A program made the translations under genes and the position numbers. DNA of 35,028 nt from positions 1-35,028 of the forward strand of contig JACQWA010000384.1 of the NCBI GenBank assembly GCA_016209425.1, in the 5' to 3' direction. A model generated the notes under the pieces. It was not told where the DNA came from. It was given only the letters and a program-made list of their open reading frames with translations, and searched no databases. The stretch is from Candidatus Rokuibacteriota bacterium. GTDB lineage: Bacteria; Methylomirabilota; Methylomirabilia; Rokubacteriales; CSP1-6. This document shows positions 31,432 to 35,028 of this stretch, in pieces. How positions within the stretch are numbered: position 1 is the stretch's first letter; each line of letters opens with the position of its first letter.

Positions 31432-32420
31432 ACGCGTTGGGTTCCCTCGTGCTGGTGTCGGCTCTCGCCGGGCTGGGCTTCGCCGGCGGGCAGGTCGCGG
31501 GCTTGCGCCCCCTCTTCGGGATGATCATCCCCTACGCCGCCTTCCTCACCTTCCTCCTCGGGGTGAGCTACCGGATCCTCGTGTGGATGCGCTCGCCCGT
31601 TCCGTTCCGCATCCCCACCACGTGCGGGCAGCAGAAATCGCTTCCCTGGATCACGCCGAGCCGGCTCGAGAACCCCTCCTCCACGCTGGGGGTGATCGGG
31701 CGGATGGCGCTGGAGATCGGCCTGTTCCGCTCGCTGTTCCGCAACACGAGGGCGGAGCTGCGCGAGGGGCCCCGGCTGGCGTATGGGGAAGCCGGGCTCC
31801 TCTGGCTGGGAGCGCTCCTGTTTCACTGGTCGTTCCTGTTCATCGTCCTGCGGCATCTCAGGTTCTTCCTGGAGCCCGTTCCCGGGGTCGTCAACGCGCT
31901 GGCGGGCCTGGACAACTTCTTCCAGATCGGCGCGCCGAGCCTGTACGTGACCGATGTCCTCCTCGCGGGGGCCCTGGGGTACCTGCTGCTGAGAAGGCTG
32001 GTGAACCCGCAGGTGCGCTACATCTCCCTCTTCGCCGATTACTTCGCCCTCTTCCTGCTGCTCGGGATCGCCGTGTCGGGCATCCTCATGCGGTACGTCG
32101 TCAGGATCGACACCGTGGCCGCGAAGCACCTCGCCCTGGGGCTCGTCACGTTCTCGCCCGTCGTCCCCGAAGAAGTCGGGCCGCTGTTCTTCGTCCACCT
32201 CTTCCTCCTGAGCGTGCTGGCCGCCTACTTCCCCTTCAGCAAGCTGATGCACATGGGAGGCGCCTTCCTGAGCCCGACCAGGAATCTGGCCAACAACAGC
32301 CGGATGAAGCGGCACGTCAATCCCTGGAACTACGGGGTCCCGGTGCACACCTACGAGGAGTGGGAGGACGAGTTCAGGGACAAGATCAAGGCCGCCGGGC
32401 TGCCGCTGGAAAAGGAATAG
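31428..32420 (+). CDS. dsrM: DsrM, cytochrome b-type quinone-interacting membrane subunit
   Basis: 330 residues from a GTG at 31428 (GTGA overlap). NarI-like integral membrane subunit of DsrMKJOP that binds b haems and exchanges electrons with quinones. It has about six membrane segments, including FGMIIPYAAFLTFLLGVSYRILVW, LLWLGALLFHWSFLFIVLRHLRFF (His ligands), YFALFLLLGIAVSGILMRYV, and PLFFVHLFLLSVLAAYFPFSKLMHMGGAFL with the last haem His pair. The segment PFRIPTTCGQQKSLPWI near residue 60 is the DsrM-specific cytoplasmic loop. dsrK follows after three bases. Confidence 0.95.
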   Translation: MNALGSLVLVSALAGLGFAGGQVAGLRPLFGMIIPYAAFLTFLLGVSYRILVWMRSPVPFRIPTTCGQQKSLPWITPSRLENPSSTLGVIGRMALEIGLFRSLFRNTRAELREGPRLAYGEAGLLWLGALLFHWSFLFIVLRHLRFFLEPVPGVVNALAGLDNFFQIGAPSLYVTDVLLAGALGYLLLRRLVNPQVRYISLFADYFALFLLLGIAVSGILMRYVVRIDTVAAKHLALGLVTFSPVVPEEVGPLFFVHLFLLSVLAAYFPFSKLMHMGGAFLSPTRNLANNSRMKRHVNPWNYGVPVHTYEEWEDEFRDKIKAAGLPLEKE

Positions 32421-32423
32421 CGA

Positions 32424-34043
32424 ATGGCGGAAGAGGCCCCGAAGCCCGAGGAACTGGCGCAGATCGATTACCGGCCGCCCGGGAGGGACTGGCGGGAGCC
32501 GGCCGTCGAGCTCCGCAAAGGGACGTTCTGCTACAGCGCCGCCCCCAAGCACCTCGAGTACCTGGGTCTTCCCAACCCGAGGCCGTGGCAGCCCTTCGAG
32601 GCGGACTGGAAGCTCCCCGCGGACTGGAAGCAGACCATCCTTCAGGGGATGAAGGAGCGGCTGGACAGGTTCCGCTCCTTTCGCCTCTTCATGGACATCT
32701 GCGTCAGATGCGGGGCCTGCGCGGACAAGTGTCATTTCTACATCGGCTCGGGCGATCCCAAGAACATGCCGGTCCTGCGGGCCGAGCTCATGCGGTCGGT
32801 CTACCGGCGGTACTTCACCGCGGCCGGCCGGCTCCTGGGCCCGCTGGCCGGCGGGCGGGAGCTCACCCCGGACGTGGTCAAGGAGTGGTTCTACTACTTC
32901 TACCAGTGCACCGAATGCCGGCGGTGCTCGGTCTTCTGCCCGTTCGGGATCGACACGGCGGAAGTGACCATGATGGGCCGCGAGCTCCTGAACCTCGTCG
33001 GGTGCAACATCAACTGGATCCTGGAGCCGGTGGCGAACTCGTACCGCACGGGCAACCACCTGGGGATCCAGCCGCATGCGTTCAAGGACAGCCTCGACTT
33101 CGCCGTGGACGAGCTGGCGGAGATGACCGGCATCCGCGTGGAGGCGCCCATCAACAGGAAGGGCGCCGAGATCCTGTACGTCATCCCCTCCGCCGAGACC
33201 TTCGGGACGCCCCACTACTACACCCTCCTGGGCTCGCTGCTGCTCTTCCACGCGATCGGGCTCGACTACACGTTCAGCGCCTACGCCTCCGAGGGGGGGA
33301 ACTTCGGCCTCTTCACCTCCCACGAGATGATGAAGCGGCTGAACGCCAAGATCTACGCGGAGGCCAGGCGGCTCGGCGTGAAGTGGATCCTCGGCGGCGA
33401 GTGCGGCCACATGTGGCGGGTGGTGCACCAGTACATGGACACCATGAACGGCCCCGCCGACTTCCTGGAAGAGCCGGTCTCGCCGATCACGGCCACGCGG
33501 TTCGAGCACGCGCGGTCCACCAAGATGGTGCACATCTGCGAGTTCACCGCCGATCTGATCCGCCACCAGAAGCTCCGGTTGGATCCCGCCCGGAACGACC
33601 ACTGGACCGCCACCTTCCATGACTCCTGCAACCCCGCCCGGTCCATGGGGCTCATCGAGGAGCCGCGCTTCATCCTCCGGAGCGTCTGCAGCCGGTTTCA
33701 CGAGATGCCCGAGAACACCATCAAGGAGCGGACCTTCTGCTGCGGCAGCGGGTCGGGCCTGGGCACGGACGAGAATTTCGAGATGCGGATGCGGGGCGGG
33801 TTTCCGCGGGCCAATGCCGTCAGGCACGTCCGCGACAAGTTCGGGGTGAACCTGGTCGCCTGCGTCTGCGCCATCGACAAGGCCACCCTGCCGCCGCTGC
33901 TGGAGTACTGGGTGCCCGGGATGAACGTGGCCGGCGTGCACGAGCTCGTCGGCAATGCGCTGGTGGTCGAGGGCGAAAAGGAGCGGACGACGGACCTGCG
34001 GGGTGAGTCCCTCAAGCCGAAGGAAGAGCGCGCCCATGAGTGA
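32424..34043 (+). CDS. dsrK: DsrK, HdrD-like iron-sulfur subunit acting on DsrC
   Basis: 539 residues. Heterodisulfide-reductase-like catalytic subunit of DsrMKJOP, cytoplasmic side, thought to reduce or oxidise DsrC disulfide/trisulfide. Two [4Fe-4S] motifs: CVRCGACADKCHF near residues 93-105 and CTECRRCSVFCPFG near 163-176. CCG-type domains hold the special cubane: GGECGHMWRV, HDSCNPARSMG, and FCCGSGSGLGTDENF, ending with VACVCAIDKATLPPLLEYW. The C-terminal tail is charged. It overlaps dsrJ by eight bases, so the two are translationally coupled. Confidence 0.96.
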   Translation: MAEEAPKPEELAQIDYRPPGRDWREPAVELRKGTFCYSAAPKHLEYLGLPNPRPWQPFEADWKLPADWKQTILQGMKERLDRFRSFRLFMDICVRCGACADKCHFYIGSGDPKNMPVLRAELMRSVYRRYFTAAGRLLGPLAGGRELTPDVVKEWFYYFYQCTECRRCSVFCPFGIDTAEVTMMGRELLNLVGCNINWILEPVANSYRTGNHLGIQPHAFKDSLDFAVDELAEMTGIRVEAPINRKGAEILYVIPSAETFGTPHYYTLLGSLLLFHAIGLDYTFSAYASEGGNFGLFTSHEMMKRLNAKIYAEARRLGVKWILGGECGHMWRVVHQYMDTMNGPADFLEEPVSPITATRFEHARSTKMVHICEFTADLIRHQKLRLDPARNDHWTATFHDSCNPARSMGLIEEPRFILRSVCSRFHEMPENTIKERTFCCGSGSGLGTDENFEMRMRGGFPRANAVRHVRDKFGVNLVACVCAIDKATLPPLLEYWVPGMNVAGVHELVGNALVVEGEKERTTDLRGESLKPKEERAHE

Positions 34044-34431
34044 CCGGGGCCTGATCGTCGGCGGTCTCGTCCTGTTCCTCGGCCTCGTCACCCTGCCGGT
34101 GTGGTACAACGTCGCCGCCGGGAGGACTGCCAAACCCCCGGAGCTCACGCTCCCCACCCAGGCGAAGAGCTGCGTTGCACCGGTGGAGTACATGCGGGCC
34201 TCCCACATGGACCTCCTGATGACCTGGCGGGATGACGTCGTCCGGCAGGGGGAGAGAACGTTCGTGGGGCTCGACGGGAAGACCTACGCCAAGAGCCTGA
34301 CCGGGACCTGCATGGCCTGCCACGTCAACCGGGCCGAGTTCTGCGACCGCTGCCACGACTACGCCGCGGTCACGCCGACCTGCTGGGAGTGCCACCTCGA
34401 GTCCAGACAGGTCCAGAGGACCGCGCGATGA
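34036..34431 (+). CDS. dsrJ: DsrJ, triheme c-type cytochrome
   Basis: 131 residues. N-terminal membrane anchor/signal (LIVGGLVLFLGLVTLPVWYNV), then a periplasmic domain with three haem-c sites: CMACH (92-96), CDRCH (103-107) and CWECH (116-120). Cys46 in AKSCVAPVEYM is at the same number as the unusual Cys haem ligand described for Allochromatium DsrJ (His/Cys ligation), so that feature appears conserved. DsrJ probably oxidises an unknown periplasmic sulfur substrate or passes electrons across. It overlaps dsrK. The last residues overlap with a possible upstream dsrO start (ATGA at 34428). Confidence 0.95.
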   Translation: MSDRGLIVGGLVLFLGLVTLPVWYNVAAGRTAKPPELTLPTQAKSCVAPVEYMRASHMDLLMTWRDDVVRQGERTFVGLDGKTYAKSLTGTCMACHVNRAEFCDRCHDYAAVTPTCWECHLESRQVQRTAR

Positions 34432-34441
34432 CCAGGTTCCT

Positions 34442-34508
34442 GTTCGAGCGCGGGCGGACCGCGCAACCCGGGGGGAGGAATCGGAAGGGGGGCGGAGCCC
34501 CCCTCCGA
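34442..34508 (-). repeat. Palindromic repeat family A, copy 3 (dsrJ-dsrO junction)
   Basis: A 67-base element in the opposite orientation to copies 1 and 2. Its first 39 bases (read on the minus strand) are identical to copy 1 in hemE, including GGGGGGCTCCGCCCCCC, and the rest diverges modestly (GCGCGGTCCGCCCGCGC). It fills nearly the whole dsrJ-dsrO interval and contains no stop in the dsrO frame. Confidence 0.8.
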
Positions 34509-34511
34509 GGT

Positions 34512-35028
34512 ATGAGTATCGATCGGAGGAGGTTCCTGCAAGTGGCCGGGCTCTCGGCGCTGGCGGTCGCCGGAAAGCGCGGGTTCAACGCGCTGACGGA
34601 CGGCGGTCGGGCGGAGGGCGCCCCCCAGAGGCGCCCGGCGGCGCGCTGGGCGATGGTCATCGACCTCCGGAAGTGCGTGAACGGGGGGGGGTGCACCGAC
34701 TGCATCGCCGCCTGCGACCGGGCGCACAACGTCCCCCACTTCGACGAGCGCCGGCACGAGGTCAAGTGGATCTGGCGGGAACCCTTTGAGAGGGCGTTCG
34801 CCGACCACGGCAGCGGCTACACGGAGGCCGCCTTCAAGGGCACATCCCTCCCGGTGCTGTGCAACCACTGCGACAATCCCCCCTGCGTGCGCGTCTGCCC
34901 CGTGAAGGCCACCTGGAAGCGGGACGACGGCATCGTCATGATGGACTACCACCGGTGCATCGGCTGCCGGTACTGCATGGCGGCCTGCCCCTACGGGGCC
35001 CGGAGCTTCAACTGGCTCGATCCCAGGC
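34512..35028 (+). CDS. dsrO: DsrO, periplasmic ferredoxin-type subunit (C-terminus beyond window)
   Basis: 172 residues visible. The start at ATG 34512 places a Tat signal at once (SIDRRRFLQVAGLSALAVAG), as DsrO needs. An in-frame ATG at 34428, overlapping the dsrJ stop, would add 28 residues encoded by repeat family A. Iron-sulfur motifs so far: CVNGGGCTDCIAACDRAHN, CNHCDNPPCVRVCP and CIGCRYCMAACPYG, matching the DmsB/NrfC-like multi-cluster protein. DsrO passes electrons between DsrJ and the membrane subunit DsrP, whose gene should lie just past the window edge. Confidence 0.95.
   Translation, partial: MSIDRRRFLQVAGLSALAVAGKRGFNALTDGGRAEGAPQRRPAARWAMVIDLRKCVNGGGCTDCIAACDRAHNVPHFDERRHEVKWIWREPFERAFADHGSGYTEAAFKGTSLPVLCNHCDNPPCVRVCPVKATWKRDDGIVMMDYHRCIGCRYCMAACPYGARSFNWLDPR

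Noticed and set aside
31230-34208. A 992-codon open frame on the minus strand opposite dsrM, dsrK and dsrJ
   Set aside because: It is the antisense shadow of three well-identified dsr genes in high-GC DNA; its translation is Gly/Arg/Pro/His-rich with no domain.

Overview
The window is high-GC bacterial DNA with dense, short-spaced operons, Tat signals, c-type haem sites and a complete dissimilatory sulfur block. No rRNA, tRNA or other taxonomic marker was seen, so the organism cannot be named. The GC content and the mix of dsr/apr genes with LLM-oxidoreductase and TPP-enzyme genes recall uncultured subsurface or soil dsr carriers such as Rokubacteria/Methylomirabilota. That placement is inference only.

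Layout. (1) 1-4786, minus strand: an edge fragment, then an operon read right to left as TPP-dependent decarboxylase/synthase, SDR, Tat-exported metallo-beta-lactamase-fold protein and LLM-class oxidoreductase. (2) 4905-6021: an AT-richer toxin-antitoxin-like pair (HTH-DUF433 plus DUF5615-type PIN-like) with an apparently leaderless promoter. (3) 6026-9489: late haem biosynthesis, hemE-hemH-hemY. (4) 9490-11692: a decayed accessory strip holding a truncated TIR protein, a small membrane protein, a Uma2 nuclease with a good sigma70-type promoter, a RelE/ParE remnant and an inverted repeat ahead of aprB. (5) 11693-21542, plus strand: aprBA, a periplasmic rhodanese, four small DsrE-superfamily-like proteins, a GT-C membrane glycosyltransferase, a YeeE/YedE sulfur transporter, a TusA, a small membrane protein and a B12-type radical SAM protein. 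(6) 21489-23572, minus strand: a SPASM radical SAM protein and a GT2 glycosyltransferase. (7) 23837-35028, plus strand: tusA - ferredoxin - dsrN - dsrE - haem-c/propeller-like protein - dsrF - dsrH - dsrA - dsrB - dsrC - RsbRD-like - dsrM - dsrK - dsrJ - dsrO (cut by the window edge).

How it works together. DsrAB handles sulfite with siroham (DsrN amidates sirohaem) and DsrC as the trisulfide carrier. DsrMKJO links DsrC to quinone and periplasm. DsrEFH, TusA and rhodanese relay persulfide sulfur, YeeE may bring sulfur in, and AprBA handles sulfite/APS. DsrEFH is present and no dsrD lies between dsrB and dsrC, which points to the oxidative direction. However, dsrL, sat, qmoABC and aprM are not in the window, so direction is not proven.

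Most unusual points: a signal-peptide protein with one CxxCH haem site inserted between dsrE and dsrF; a second, minimal DsrF/E/H-like set after aprBA including a 56-residue protein; a DsrA with an extra N-terminal four-cysteine zinc-ribbon-like region; a dsr-linked ferredoxin lacking one cluster cysteine; and two families of GC-rich palindromic repeats that have been read into proteins (HemE, DsrA, the RsbRD-like protein, possibly DsrO), as rickettsial palindromic elements do.
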